Assembly (NCBI RefSeq): GCF_014207985.1
Contig: NZ_JACHMI010000001.1
Span: 6,121,001-6,185,000, forward strand
Source: Nonomuraea rubra
Lineage (GTDB): Bacteria; Actinomycetota; Actinomycetes; Streptosporangiales; Streptosporangiaceae
DNA: 64,000 nucleotides
Direction of reading: 5' to 3'
Shown piece after piece: positions 38,175 through 47,161 of this stretch. The stretch's first letter is position 1. Every line of letters starts with the position of its first letter. A program made the position numbers and the translations under genes. The notes below the pieces were generated by a model. That model did no database searches. It had not been told where the DNA came from and saw nothing but the letters and a program-made list of their open reading frames with translations.

Positions 38175-39530
38175 TCAGGCGCGGGCGTGCGAACCGGCCG
38201 GGTACTCGTCGAGCGGCACGAGATCCCTGGACCAGGCCGACATGACAGGTTCGAGCACCCGCCACGCCTCCTCGGCCTCGTCGCCCCTGATCGACAGGGC
38301 GGCGTTCCCCTCCAGGATGTCGAGCAGCAGCCGGCCGTAGGCGGGCAGGCCGGACTCGTCCATGCGGGCGCTCAGCGTGAGCGGAGCCAGGGTACGCGTG
38401 CCCGAGCCGATGCCGGTCAGGGCCAGCGTCATGGTCTCCGGTTCGAGCCCGAACCGCAGCACGTTCGGCTCGGCCCGGCCGCTGTGCCCGAAGGGCAGGT
38501 GGGGCACGGGACGGAAGCGCACCGCGACCTCCTTGCGGTCGTCGCCGAGCGCCTTGCCGCTGGAGAGCCGGAAGGTCGTGCCGGACCAGCGCCAGCTCTC
38601 CAGCTCCAGCTCCACCTCGGCGTACGTCTCGGTGCGGCGTCCCGGGTCCACGCCTTCCTCCTCGGCGTAGGCGGGCACGTCACGGTCGCCGATGCGGCCC
38701 GCCAGGTAGCGGGCGCGGCGGGTACGGCGTACGACGTCGTCGTCGGTGAGCGGCCGCACCGAGCGCAGCACGTCGATCTTCCGGTCGCGCAGGTCGCGCT
38801 CGCCGAGGCTGAGCGGCGGCTCCATGGCGACCAGGCAGAGCACCTGGAGCAGGTGGTTCTGCACCATGTCCTTGAGCGCCCCGGCACCGTCGTAGTAGCC
38901 CGCCCTGCCCTCCAGGGTGAGGGTCTCGTTCCAGACGATCTCCACCTCGGCGATGTGCGCGCTGTTCCAGAGCGGCTCCAGGACCCGGTTGGCCAGCCGG
39001 CTGCCCAGCACGTTCTGGACGGTCGTCATGGCCAGGAAGTGATCCACGCGGAACACCGCCTGCTCGGGCACGACCTCCGCCAGCAGCCGGTTCAGCTCCA
39101 CCGCGCTGTTCAGGTCCTCCCCGAACGGCTTCTCCAGCACGATCCGGCTGCCCGGCGGCAGGCTCGCGGCGCCCAGGGCCGCGATGGTGCCGGGGAAGAT
39201 CGCCGGCGGCAGGGCGAGGTAGACGGCGACAGGCCCGTCGCCCGCGACGAGCGGGGCGAGGTCGGCGGCGCTGGTGGCGTCCGCCTGCCGGTACCGGGCG
39301 GCGCCGGCGATCGCCTTCTTGACCTCGTGCCACTCCTCGGGGGCGTGCCGGTCGAGCTGGGCGCAGGCCCAGTGGCGGAACTCCTCCTCGGTCCAGTCCT
39401 GCCGGTCGGCGCAGGTCAGCTCGAAGCCGTCGCCGAGGTGACCGGCCGCGCGCAGGGCGGCCAGGGCCGGCAGCAGGTAGCGGGCGTTGAGGTCGCCGGT
39501 GGCGCCGAGGACGACGAGCCGGTCGATCAT
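38175..39530 (-). CDS. Glucose-6-phosphate dehydrogenase-like protein (divergent active site)
   Basis: A 451-residue G6PDH homologue. LVVLGATGDLNARYLLPAL forms the Rossmann start, LEKPFGEDLNSAVELNRLL and RAGYYDGAGALKDMVQNHLL are clear family motifs. The active-site segment, normally RIDHYLGKETVQN, reads RVDHFLAMTTVQN, so the substrate-contacting Lys is Met and the Glu is Thr. The conserved Lys after GDL is Tyr. It may use a different sugar phosphate or a different cofactor, or have lost activity. It lies in tandem with GH15 and an alcohol dehydrogenase. Confidence 0.85.
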   Translation of the reverse strand: MIDRLVVLGATGDLNARYLLPALAALRAAGHLGDGFELTCADRQDWTEEEFRHWACAQLDRHAPEEWHEVKKAIAGAARYRQADATSAADLAPLVAGDGPVAVYLALPPAIFPGTIAALGAASLPPGSRIVLEKPFGEDLNSAVELNRLLAEVVPEQAVFRVDHFLAMTTVQNVLGSRLANRVLEPLWNSAHIAEVEIVWNETLTLEGRAGYYDGAGALKDMVQNHLLQVLCLVAMEPPLSLGERDLRDRKIDVLRSVRPLTDDDVVRRTRRARYLAGRIGDRDVPAYAEEEGVDPGRRTETYAEVELELESWRWSGTTFRLSSGKALGDDRKEVAVRFRPVPHLPFGHSGRAEPNVLRFGLEPETMTLALTGIGSGTRTLAPLTLSARMDESGLPAYGRLLLDILEGNAALSIRGDEAEEAWRVLEPVMSAWSRDLVPLDEYPAGSHARA

Positions 39531-39564
39531 GCGGTGGCCCCCGCTCCCGATCGTGCCGGGTAGG

Positions 39565-41394
39565 TCATGGTGTGCTCCCCGCTCTCGCTCGTGCCAGGTT
39601 GACGCCGCTGGCGATGATCCCGATGTGGCTGAAGGCCTGCGGGAAGTTGCCCATGAAGGCGCCCGTGGCGGGGTCGATCTGTTCGGGCAGCAGGCCGAGC
39701 GGGCTGGCCCGGGCGCACAGCGACGTGTACAGGTCCTCGGCCCGATCCAGGTGTCCCAGCAGGATCAGGTTGTCGACCAGCCAGAAGCTGCACAGCACGA
39801 ACGCGCCCTCGTCGCCGGGCAGCCCGTCGGGTGAGTGGTCGTGCAGGTAGCGGTAGAGCAGGCCGTCACCGGCCGACAGGCGCTCGGCGATGGCGGCGAT
39901 GGTGGCCGCCATGCGCGGATGATCGGCCGGGACCACCTTGCGCAGCGGCAGGGCGAGCAGGCTGGCGTCCAGGGACCCGCCGCCGTCGAGGTGCTCGCTC
40001 AGGCAGCCCGCGCCCTCGTCCCAGGACTGGTCCAGGATGAGCCGGCGCAGCTTCTCCGCGGCGGCCCGCCACGTGGCGACCGGCCCGGACAGGTGCAGCC
40101 GCTCGCCGATCGCCGCCGCCCGGTCCAGGGCCACCTGGCACATCCCGGCCGAGTAGGTGAACACCCGGCCTTCGCTGCGTACCTCCCAGATGCCCTGGTC
40201 GGGCTGCTGCCAGGCGTACACGGCGGACTCGGCCAGCTCCGACAGGCCGGACCACAGGGGTGGCTGGAGCTCGCGGCCGGGCAGCAGCCACTGGTCGGCG
40301 CAGTCCAGCACCTCGCCGTAGACGTCGTGCTGGCGCTGGTCGGCGGCGCCGTTGCCCCATCGCACCGGAGCCGAGCCCCGGTAGCCCTCCAGGTCTGGGT
40401 CCTGGACCTCCTCCGGCACGAGGCTGCCGTCCAGCGTGTACATGATGCGCGGATGGCGGCTCTGCTCGAAGGCGTCGAGGACCCAGCCGAGGAACGCGTC
40501 GGCCTCCTCCTCGAAGCCGACCCGGCGCAGCGCGAACACCGCGTAGGCGGCGTCGCGGATCCAGGTGTAGCGGTAGTCCCAGTTGCGCACCCCGCCGATC
40601 GGCGCCGGCAGCGAGGACGTGGGCGCCGCGACCAGCGAGCCGTTGCCCCAGTCGTCGCAGAGTTTCAGCGTGATCACCGAGCGCCGGACCAGCGCTTCCT
40701 CCGGACCGCTGTAGCTGCACTGGCGCATCCAGCGCCGCCAGGCCTCGGCGGTCTGCCGCAACATCGCCTCGGGGTCGAACCGGTGGTGGCGGTGCACGCG
40801 CCCCCAGGACAGCACCAGGTCGAGCCGCTCGCCCTCCCGGAGCTCGTGCTCGCTGCGCAGGCCGCCCAGCGGGCGGTTGGCACGCAGGTGCAGCCGCAGG
40901 TCGGGCCGCCGGGAGGCGCCCACCTCCAGGCCGCTGGACAGGACGCGGGCCTGCCCGCCGCCGCGCGGCTCCAGCTCGGCCCGCAGGCGCACGGTCCCGG
41001 CCAGGACGGCCGCGGACCGGACCAGCTCGCGGCGGCCACCGCCCGCGTCGTCGCTGAGGACGGCGCCGGGGCGCAGGGCCAGCGCGTCGGTGATCCGGAC
41101 CACGCCGGTCGGGCCGCGCAGCTCGGTGACCAGCACCGCGGTGTCCGGCTCGTAGTACTGCCTGGCCTCGCGCAGGTCGTCCACGGTCAGCGTGAAGTGG
41201 CCGCCGCGCTCATGGTCCAGCAGGCCGCACAGCAACGGATCGCTGTCGAAGCGGGGCAGGCACAGCCACGGGATCGAGCCGTCGAGGCCGACCAGCGCCG
41301 CCGTCGTGCCGTCGCCGATGAGACCCAGGTCCTCCAGCGGCAGGTAGCCCGCCTGCCGGCGGACCGGGCGGAAGGGCGGATCGAGATCGAGCAT
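39565..41394 (-). CDS. Glycoside hydrolase family 15 protein (glucoamylase/trehalase-like)
   Basis: A 609-residue protein with an N-terminal β-rich domain (about 15-215; LEDLGLIGDGTTAALVGLDG, DGSIPWLCLPRFDSDPLLC) and a C-terminal (α/α)6 barrel. GGVRNWDYRYTWIRDAAYAV (about 270-289) and GLLPEQIDPATGAFMGNFPQ carry the predicted general acid and base. In actinobacteria this family includes trehalases and glucoamylases; no signal peptide is visible, so it is cytosolic. It lies between the G6PDH-like gene and an alcohol dehydrogenase, a recurrent actinobacterial set. The glucose it releases could feed the next enzyme after phosphorylation. Confidence 0.9.
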   Translation of the reverse strand: MLDLDPPFRPVRRQAGYLPLEDLGLIGDGTTAALVGLDGSIPWLCLPRFDSDPLLCGLLDHERGGHFTLTVDDLREARQYYEPDTAVLVTELRGPTGVVRITDALALRPGAVLSDDAGGGRRELVRSAAVLAGTVRLRAELEPRGGGQARVLSSGLEVGASRRPDLRLHLRANRPLGGLRSEHELREGERLDLVLSWGRVHRHHRFDPEAMLRQTAEAWRRWMRQCSYSGPEEALVRRSVITLKLCDDWGNGSLVAAPTSSLPAPIGGVRNWDYRYTWIRDAAYAVFALRRVGFEEEADAFLGWVLDAFEQSRHPRIMYTLDGSLVPEEVQDPDLEGYRGSAPVRWGNGAADQRQHDVYGEVLDCADQWLLPGRELQPPLWSGLSELAESAVYAWQQPDQGIWEVRSEGRVFTYSAGMCQVALDRAAAIGERLHLSGPVATWRAAAEKLRRLILDQSWDEGAGCLSEHLDGGGSLDASLLALPLRKVVPADHPRMAATIAAIAERLSAGDGLLYRYLHDHSPDGLPGDEGAFVLCSFWLVDNLILLGHLDRAEDLYTSLCARASPLGLLPEQIDPATGAFMGNFPQAFSHIGIIASGVNLARARAGSTP

Positions 41395-41415
41395 GCCTGG
41401 CGTTCTCCGTCACTG

Positions 41416-42468
41416 TCACGGGAAGGTGACCAGCACCTTCACCATGTCCTCGATCTTCTTGTCCGAGACCTCGAAGGCGCGCTCCATCTCCTCGAAGGGG
41501 AACGTGTGGGTGGTCATGGGCGTGGGATCCAGCCGCTCGCCCTGAAGGACGCGCAGCAGCCGCTCCATGCGCAGCCGGCCGCCGGGGCACAGGCCCGTCG
41601 TGATCGTCTTGTCGGCCATGCCGACGCCCCACTCGATCCGGGGGATGCGTACGAACTCGCCTTCCCCGTAGTAGCCGGTGTTGGACACCGTGCCACCCGG
41701 CCTGGTGATCTTGATGGCGGTCTGGAAGGTGGCGTCGGCGCCGAGGGCTTCGATGGCGGTGTCCACGCCCTGCTGCCCGGTCAGCTCGTGAACGCGCTCC
41801 ACGACGTCCTCGGTGGTGAAGTCGACGATCTCGTCGGCGCCGTACTCGCGGGCGAGCCGCTGCCTGCTGGGCACCGATTCGACGCCGATGACCAGGCCGG
41901 CGCCGCGCAGCTTGGCGCCCGCGGTCGCCATGAGTCCCACCGGGCCCTGGGCGAGCACGGCCACGGTGCCGCCGATCGGGATGTTGCCGTTCTCCGCGCC
42001 CATGAAGCCGGTCGAGAGCATGTCGGCGCAGTAGACGGCCATCTCGTCGGGGACGCCGTCGGGGATCTTCGCCAGGTTCGCGTCGGCCTCGTTCACGTGG
42101 AAGTACTCGGCGAACACCCCGTCCTTGGAGTTGGCGAACTTGAACCCGCCGAGCGGGCCGCCGGACTGCGACGGGTGACCGTTCTGCGAGGCGAGGTCGC
42201 CCCAGTCGGGCGTGATGGCGCCCACCACGACCCGGTCGCCCGGGCGGAAGTCCCGCACCTGCTCGCCCACCTCGTGCACCACGCCGACACCCTCGTGGCC
42301 GAGCGTGAGGTTCTCCCGCGGCCCGATGCCGCCCTTGACGGTGTGGGAGTCGGAGGTGCAGATGAGCGCGGCGGTGGTCCTGACGACGGCGTCGAGCGGG
42401 CCCGGCCGCGGGACGGGTTTGTCCATGAACCCGACCCGGCCGATCTCCTTCATCACGAACGCTCGCAT
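41416..42468 (-). CDS. Zinc-dependent secondary alcohol dehydrogenase
   Basis: A 350-residue medium-chain dehydrogenase. CTSDSHTVKGG, LTLGHEGVGVVHEVG and the segment AITPDWGDLASQNGHPSQSG followed by GFKFANSKDGVFAEYFHV closely resemble thermophilic NADP-dependent secondary (isopropanol) dehydrogenases. The catalytic zinc ligands Cys, His and Glu are present; the four structural-zinc cysteines are absent, as in that group. The Rossmann motif is AVLAQGPVGLMATAGAKLRG. The ATG at 42468 follows GGGGGG-rich sequence. It forms a same-strand group with GH15 and the G6PDH-like gene. Confidence 0.9.
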   Translation of the reverse strand: MRAFVMKEIGRVGFMDKPVPRPGPLDAVVRTTAALICTSDSHTVKGGIGPRENLTLGHEGVGVVHEVGEQVRDFRPGDRVVVGAITPDWGDLASQNGHPSQSGGPLGGFKFANSKDGVFAEYFHVNEADANLAKIPDGVPDEMAVYCADMLSTGFMGAENGNIPIGGTVAVLAQGPVGLMATAGAKLRGAGLVIGVESVPSRQRLAREYGADEIVDFTTEDVVERVHELTGQQGVDTAIEALGADATFQTAIKITRPGGTVSNTGYYGEGEFVRIPRIEWGVGMADKTITTGLCPGGRLRMERLLRVLQGERLDPTPMTTHTFPFEEMERAFEVSDKKIEDMVKVLVTFP

Positions 42469-42550
42469 CGTGCCCCCCGACGGCCCCCCGCGCCCGGCGC
42501 CCCCGTAAACGCCGCGAACATGCCCAGCCCTACCCGGCTGACCTCGGCGT

Positions 42551-43342
42551 TTAACCTCGGCTCTGGCTCCGTGCCCCGTCGCCGCGGTCGGCGTTGGCCA
42601 TGATGGCGTCGTGGACGTAGCGGGACAGGCCGGGCGCCATGTCGTCGTAGTTGCGCCCGATCCGCTGGTTGGCGAGGAAGGCTTTGGCGAGGGTGCGGTG
42701 GACCTCGTGGTCGCAGTCGTGGAAGCGCCGGTGCATGTGCAGCCGGTGCTCCTCGGCCAGGTCCATGACCGCGGGGTCGTCGGCGGGCACGCCGGCGGCC
42801 ATGGCGTCGAGCAGCCGCCGGTGGATGTCGGCCTGCTCGTCGCGGATGCGCGCCCAGTCCTGCGCGGAGTATGCGGCCACCCGCCGCCGGCGCTGGTCCC
42901 ACAGCTCCGAGCCGCCCCACTGGGCCTCCGCGCGGGCCGCGTTGTCCTCCAGGCGGGTGCTGCCGAAGATCTCCAGCCGCTCCTGCGGGGTGAGGGTGAG
43001 GCCGAGCCTGCGCGCGTCGAGCTCCTTGTCGATCGAGGCGACCATGGCCTGCTGCCGGTCGATCCGCGCCGTGAGCAGCTCGCGCTGCTCACGGAGCCGG
43101 TCGGCGTCGGTCCGGGCGGGATCGGCCAGGATCGCGCCGATGGTGTCGAGATCGAAGTCGAGCTCCCGGTAGAACAGGATGCGCTGCAACCGGCGCAGGT
43201 CGTCGCCGGAGTAGAGCCGGTAGCCGGCGGGGCTGCGCTCGCCGGGCTCCAGGAGGCCGATCTCGTCGTAGTGGTGGAGGGTGCGCACCGAGATCCCGGT
43301 CAGCTCGGCGATGGCACCGACGGTGTGCTCTAGCGAGGTCAT
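42551..43342 (-). CDS. MerR family regulator with TipAS-type ligand domain
   Basis: A 263-residue MerR protein: winged helix (AELTGISVRTLHHYDEIGLL, then GYRLYSGDDLRRLQRILFYR), coiled coil (about 75-115) and a C-terminal TipAS-like helical domain (about 145-255; HRLHMHRRFHDCDHEVHRTL). TipAL-type proteins bind thiopeptides and other macrocycles. Its ATG overlaps the stop of the upstream AlkZ-like gene by four bases, so they are translated together. It may control the alcohol dehydrogenase downstream, only 82 bp away on the same strand. Confidence 0.92.
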   Translation of the reverse strand: MTSLEHTVGAIAELTGISVRTLHHYDEIGLLEPGERSPAGYRLYSGDDLRRLQRILFYRELDFDLDTIGAILADPARTDADRLREQRELLTARIDRQQAMVASIDKELDARRLGLTLTPQERLEIFGSTRLEDNAARAEAQWGGSELWDQRRRRVAAYSAQDWARIRDEQADIHRRLLDAMAAGVPADDPAVMDLAEEHRLHMHRRFHDCDHEVHRTLAKAFLANQRIGRNYDDMAPGLSRYVHDAIMANADRGDGARSQSRG

Positions 43343-44460
43343 GCCCTCACTGTGCCGCCTCCCGCCACGTGAGGGTCAAGCCGCACGCGGTCGCTGTCGC
43401 CGTCGGACAGGAACGACGCCAGCGCCCGCCCCTCCTCGGCCACCGCCTCCCGGTCGGCGCGGGACAGAGGACGCAGCGGGGCGACGGTCACGGCACCGTC
43501 CTCGACCGTCCAGGTCGCGCCGACCCGGCCGTCCACCAGGACCACGCGGGCGCCGGTGACCGACAGGCCGCGGTGGGCGTCGTCGATGATCCGGCTCCGG
43601 TCGTGGTAGCCGAGCACCGCGTTGTCGAACGCCGGCAGGAACCGTACCGGGGCGGGGACGCCGGGGTCGGGGCGCGGCGCGCCGGGAAGGTCGAGCAGCA
43701 CCCGGCCGCGCTCGTCCCGGAACTCGACCAGCTCCTCGCGGACTGCGGACACCGCGGCGGGCAGCCCGGCCAGGCCGCACCAGGCACGCAGGTCGGCCGT
43801 GGCGGCCGGGCCGAACGCGGCCAGGTAGCGCCGTACCAGCTCCTGCCCCACCGGGTCGGAGCCGTCCGTGGCCGGCGGGTCGATCTCCCGCCCCAGCCAG
43901 GAGGCGAGCGGGAGGTTGCGCACCCCCGCCCTGACCCGCCACAGCCCGCGCGGCGGCAGCTGCGCCATCGGGACGAGCGCGGCGACCAGCATCTCGCCCA
44001 GCGCCCGCGGCCCCGGCTCCGGCCAGCGCGCGGCCACCGCCCGCGCGAGCTCGCTCATCGAGCGCGGCTCGCCGTCGGCCATCACCGCCCGGCCCGTCGC
44101 CGCGAGCTCGTCGAGGTCCACCCCGGCCAGCTCGCGCCGGTACGTGCCGAGCACGCGCCGGCGCAGCATGGCGTCGTGGCGGGCCCGCCAGGCGAGCGTG
44201 TCGGCGGCGGTGAGCAGGTGCACGGTGCGCCGCATCAGGTGCGTGCGCACCACCCCCCGCCGGGCCAGCAGCTCCGACAGCGCCGCCGGCTGGAACGCGC
44301 GCAGCCGCGACCAGAGCCCGGCGAACGGCTCCTGCGGCTCCTGCGCCTGCAGGCCGCACAGGTGCGCCACCGCGCCGGCCACCGGCAGGTCCGCGCGGTC
44401 GAGCAGCAGTTGCCGGGCGAGCGTCGCGCGGTTCAGCGCCCGGGTGCTGAGAACGGTCAT
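43339..44460 (-). CDS. Winged-helix DNA-binding protein, AlkZ/YcaQ-like
   Basis: A 373-residue HTH_42/DUF1006 protein. The family includes the DNA glycosylases AlkZ and YcaQ that unhook interstrand crosslinks and bulky lesions. The catalytic-type QxQ motif is visible in LCGLQAQEPQEPF (about 38-50). VRTHLMRRTVHLLTAADTLA is the conserved basic segment and VRFLPAFDNAVLGYHDRSRI the conserved C-terminal stretch. I take the ATG at 44460. Co-translation with a TipAS-type MerR regulator suggests defence against a DNA-damaging secondary metabolite; that is inference. Confidence 0.8.
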   Translation of the reverse strand: MTVLSTRALNRATLARQLLLDRADLPVAGAVAHLCGLQAQEPQEPFAGLWSRLRAFQPAALSELLARRGVVRTHLMRRTVHLLTAADTLAWRARHDAMLRRRVLGTYRRELAGVDLDELAATGRAVMADGEPRSMSELARAVAARWPEPGPRALGEMLVAALVPMAQLPPRGLWRVRAGVRNLPLASWLGREIDPPATDGSDPVGQELVRRYLAAFGPAATADLRAWCGLAGLPAAVSAVREELVEFRDERGRVLLDLPGAPRPDPGVPAPVRFLPAFDNAVLGYHDRSRIIDDAHRGLSVTGARVVLVDGRVGATWTVEDGAVTVAPLRPLSRADREAVAEEGRALASFLSDGDSDRVRLDPHVAGGGTVRA

Positions 44461-44500
44461 CGTCTCACGCTGTCTCACGCTGTCTCACGCTGTCTCACGC
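44461..44500. repeat. Four tandem 10-bp repeats
   Basis: CGTCTCACGC then TGTCTCACGC three times, between the AlkZ-like start and the aldo/keto reductase stop. The last copy reaches into the AKR stop region. A simple tandem repeat that could vary in copy number. Confidence 0.9.
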
Positions 44501-45529
44501 CGCCGCGCGCTCGCCGGACGGCCGCCTGCGCAGCGCCGCCCGGGTGACGGCCGGCGGGTCGTAGGAGACGTCGAGCGGCCCGATGTCGCATCCCGGGGGC
44601 ACGATCTCGTCGATCGCGTCGAGCAGGTCGTCGCCGAGCACGGTGCCGGCACCGGCCAGCAGGTCCTCCAGCTGCGCCATCGTACGCGGCCCGATGATCG
44701 CCGCGCTGACACCCGGGTGGGCCACCGTGAACGCCATCGCCAGGTGCGCCAGCGGGATTCCGGCCTCCCCGGCCAGCAGGGCGAGCCGTTCGACGGTGTC
44801 GAGCGTGCGCTGGTCCGTCATGTGCCTGGGCACCCAGGCCATCCGCCGCTCGGGGGCCTCGGCCGTGGCTCCCTTGCGGTAGCGGCCGCCGAGCAGGCCC
44901 ATGCCGAGCGGGCCCCACACGAGCGTGCCCAGCCCGAAACGCTCGCAGACGGGCAGGACCTCGCGCTCGATGCCGCGGTTGAGCAGCGAGTACGGCGGCT
45001 GCTCGGTGCGGAAGCGCGCCAGGCCGCGGCGTTCGGCCACCCACTGGGCCTCGACGAGGTCCGAGGCGGGGAAGTTGGAGGTGCCGATGGCGCGCACCTT
45101 GCCGGCGGCCATCAGGTCGGTCAGCGCGGAGAGCGTCTCCTCGATGTCGGTCCGCGGGTCGGGGTGGTGGATCTGGTAGAGGTCGAGGTGGTCGGTCCCG
45201 AGGCGGCGCAGCGAGTGCTCGACCTCGGTGACGATCCAGCGCCTGGAGTTGCCGGCGCGGTTGGGGTCCTCCCCCATCGGGCCGTTGACCTTGGTCGCGA
45301 GGACCACGTCGTCGCGGCGGCCCTTGAGCGCCTTGCCGACGATCTCCTCGGTCTCGCTGGAGGAGTAGACGTCGGCGGTGTCGATGACGTTGATGCCGGC
45401 GTCGAGGGCCCGGTGGATGATCCGGACGCAGTCGTCGTGGTCGGGGTTGCCGACCCGGCCGAACATCATCGTGCCCAGGCAGTAGGGGCTCACCTGGATC
45501 CCGGTCCGGCCCAGGGGGCGCGTTCTCAT
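44495..45529 (-). CDS. Aldo/keto reductase
   Basis: A 344-residue AKR of the YajO/Tas-like group. Start ATG at 45529 (MRTRPLGRTGIQVSPYCLGT). Catalytic residues are Asp and Tyr in VIDTADVYSSSETEE, Lys in VVLATKVNGPMG and His in LDLYQIHHPDP. NADPH-binding motifs are RAIGTSNFPASDLVEAQ and AAIIGPRTMAQLED. Its stop lies in the tandem repeats before the AlkZ-like gene on the same strand. It likely reduces aldehydes; the substrate is not defined. Confidence 0.92.
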   Translation of the reverse strand: MRTRPLGRTGIQVSPYCLGTMMFGRVGNPDHDDCVRIIHRALDAGINVIDTADVYSSSETEEIVGKALKGRRDDVVLATKVNGPMGEDPNRAGNSRRWIVTEVEHSLRRLGTDHLDLYQIHHPDPRTDIEETLSALTDLMAAGKVRAIGTSNFPASDLVEAQWVAERRGLARFRTEQPPYSLLNRGIEREVLPVCERFGLGTLVWGPLGMGLLGGRYRKGATAEAPERRMAWVPRHMTDQRTLDTVERLALLAGEAGIPLAHLAMAFTVAHPGVSAAIIGPRTMAQLEDLLAGAGTVLGDDLLDAIDEIVPPGCDIGPLDVSYDPPAVTRAALRRRPSGERAAA

Positions 45530-45592
45530 GTCTGGTCGTTCCCTTCGGCAGGAGGAGCGTGGTGCGGGGCCCGCCCGCACCACGCCCGGGGC

Positions 45593-46015
45593 TCACGCGC
45601 TGTGGTCGCTCACGACGTCCAGGACCCAGATGACCCCGAAGCGGTCGGTGAGCATGCCGTAGAGCGGGGCCCACTGCGCGGGGCCCAGGGGCTGGGCGAT
45701 GGTGGCTCCGTCGGAGAGCTTCTCCCAGTACGCGGCGATCTCCTCCGGGGTCTCGCCGCGGACCGACAGGAAGAACGCGTTCTCGCCCCGGTCCCACGGC
45801 GTTCCCGAGGGCACGTCGTAGGCCATCACGTGGAAGCCGTTCTCGGCGAGCACCTGGCCCCACATCACCTGGTCGGCGTCGGCGGGGTCCTGCACGTTCC
45901 CCGCGTCCTTGTAGGTGACGGCGGCGACGTGCCCGCCGAACACGGACTGGTAGAACTCCAGCGCGGCGCGGGCGTCGCCCCTGAAGTTCAGATGAGTAGT
46001 GGACTTAACGGACAT
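45593..46015 (-). CDS. VOC family protein (PhnB/glyoxalase-like)
   Basis: A 140-residue vicinal-oxygen-chelate fold protein with the PhnB-like start THLNFRGDARAALEFYQSVF and the C-terminal LYGMLTDRFGVIWVLDVV. This group includes 3-demethylubiquinone-like methyltransferase-annotated proteins and resistance proteins; metal ligands are not fully conserved. It is divergent from a WYL regulator with 87 bp between the start codons, which likely controls it. An AKR gene follows 63 bp downstream on the same strand. Confidence 0.88.
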   Translation of the reverse strand: MSVKSTTHLNFRGDARAALEFYQSVFGGHVAAVTYKDAGNVQDPADADQVMWGQVLAENGFHVMAYDVPSGTPWDRGENAFFLSVRGETPEEIAAYWEKLSDGATIAQPLGPAQWAPLYGMLTDRFGVIWVLDVVSDHSA

Positions 46016-46102
46016 CTGTGGCTCCTGTCATGTCGTTTCGAGCACCACAGTCGCAGGGGTAGCGGACAGGATGTGGCCTCTACTCCCGGGCACAATGGAA
46101 AC

Positions 46103-47071
46103 ATGCCGAAGACCTCAGCCCGGCTGCTGGCGCTGCTCTCGTTGCTCCAGACGCGCCGCGACTGGCCGGGAGCCCTGCTGGCCGACCGGCTGGACGTCAG
46201 CCCGCGCACCGTGCGCCGCGACGTCGACCGGCTGCGCGAGCTCGGCTACCCCATCGTGGCCTTCAAGGGGCCGGAGGGCGGATACCGGCTGGACGCCGGC
46301 TCGGAGCTGCCGCCGTTGCTGTTCGACGACGAGCAGGCCGTCGCCCTGGCCATCGCGCTGCAGGTGGCCGCCACCAGCGGCGCCGGCATCGAGGAGGCCG
46401 CGGCCCGCGCGCTGAGCACCGTCCGCCAGGTCATGCCCGCCCGGCTGCGCCACCGCATCGACACCCTGCGGGTCACCGCCGTCGAGCGGCCCGCGCCCCA
46501 GCCGGAACCGCAGGTGGGCGGCGACGTGCTCGTGGCGCTCAGCGCCGCCGTGCACGCCCGCGAGGTGCTGCGCTTCGGCTACGGCTCGCAGGAGGGCCCG
46601 CCGCGCCGGGTCGAGCCCCATCACCTCGTCACCTGGGGCGGGCGCTGGTACCTCGTGGCCTGGGACCTCGAACGTGAGGACTGGCGTACCTTCCGCGCCG
46701 ACCGCATCGCGCCACGCACCCCGGCCGGGCCCCGCTTCGACCCGCGCGAGCTGCCGGGAGGCACGGTGGCCGCCTTCGTGGCCGGCCGCTTCCTCGGCTC
46801 CGACAGTTCGGGCGACTCCGGCGGCTGGCCCTGCCGTGGCGAGGTGATCCTCGCGCTGCCCGCCTCGGAGGTGTCGCCCTACGTCCGCGACGGGGTCGTG
46901 GAGGAGCTGGGGCCCGGCCGCTGCCGGCTCGTCCTGGGCTCGTGGTCGTGGACGGGGCTGGCCGCCACCATCGGCCGGTTCGACGCCGGCATCGAGGTGG
47001 TCGGGCCGCCCGAGCTCAGGGACGCCTTCGCCCGGCTGGCCCGCCGCTACGCCGAGGCCGCGGCCGGTTGA
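46103..47071 (+). CDS. WYL-domain transcriptional regulator
   Basis: A 322-residue YafY-like regulator: winged helix (SARLLALLSLLQTRRDWPGA, LLADRLDVSPRTVRRDVDRL; about 4-58), WYL domain (about 150-215; VLRFGYGSQEGPPRRVEPHH, WGGRWYLVAWDLEREDWRTF) and a WCX C-terminal extension (about 240-320). ATG at 46103. It is divergent from the VOC gene and probably regulates it. The frame is open far upstream on the same strand, but that part is antisense to real genes. Confidence 0.9.
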   Translation: MPKTSARLLALLSLLQTRRDWPGALLADRLDVSPRTVRRDVDRLRELGYPIVAFKGPEGGYRLDAGSELPPLLFDDEQAVALAIALQVAATSGAGIEEAAARALSTVRQVMPARLRHRIDTLRVTAVERPAPQPEPQVGGDVLVALSAAVHAREVLRFGYGSQEGPPRRVEPHHLVTWGGRWYLVAWDLEREDWRTFRADRIAPRTPAGPRFDPRELPGGTVAAFVAGRFLGSDSSGDSGGWPCRGEVILALPASEVSPYVRDGVVEELGPGRCRLVLGSWSWTGLAATIGRFDAGIEVVGPPELRDAFARLARRYAEAAAG

Positions 47072-47161
47072 GCCCCCGCGCGACAATTCCGTTGCGCGCG
47101 GGAGGCCGGGCGTGTGACTGTCCTGCTGACCGGTCGTGACAGCGCAGGCAGGAGGGTGGGG

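Noticed and set aside
39835..42603. Open frame of 922 codons on the plus strand
   Set aside because: Low-complexity Arg/Ala/Gly/His/Gln-rich translation, antisense to GH15 and alcohol dehydrogenase genes. High-GC DNA commonly gives such stop-free shadows.
44461..44500. Possible iteron or origin repeats
   Set aside because: Only four 10-bp copies, with no AT-rich region or replication gene nearby.
43868..47071. Open frame of 1067 codons on the plus strand
   Set aside because: Its first two-thirds are antisense to the AlkZ-like, aldo/keto reductase and VOC genes, with a biased composition. Only the last 323 codons, from 46103, are a real WYL regulator.
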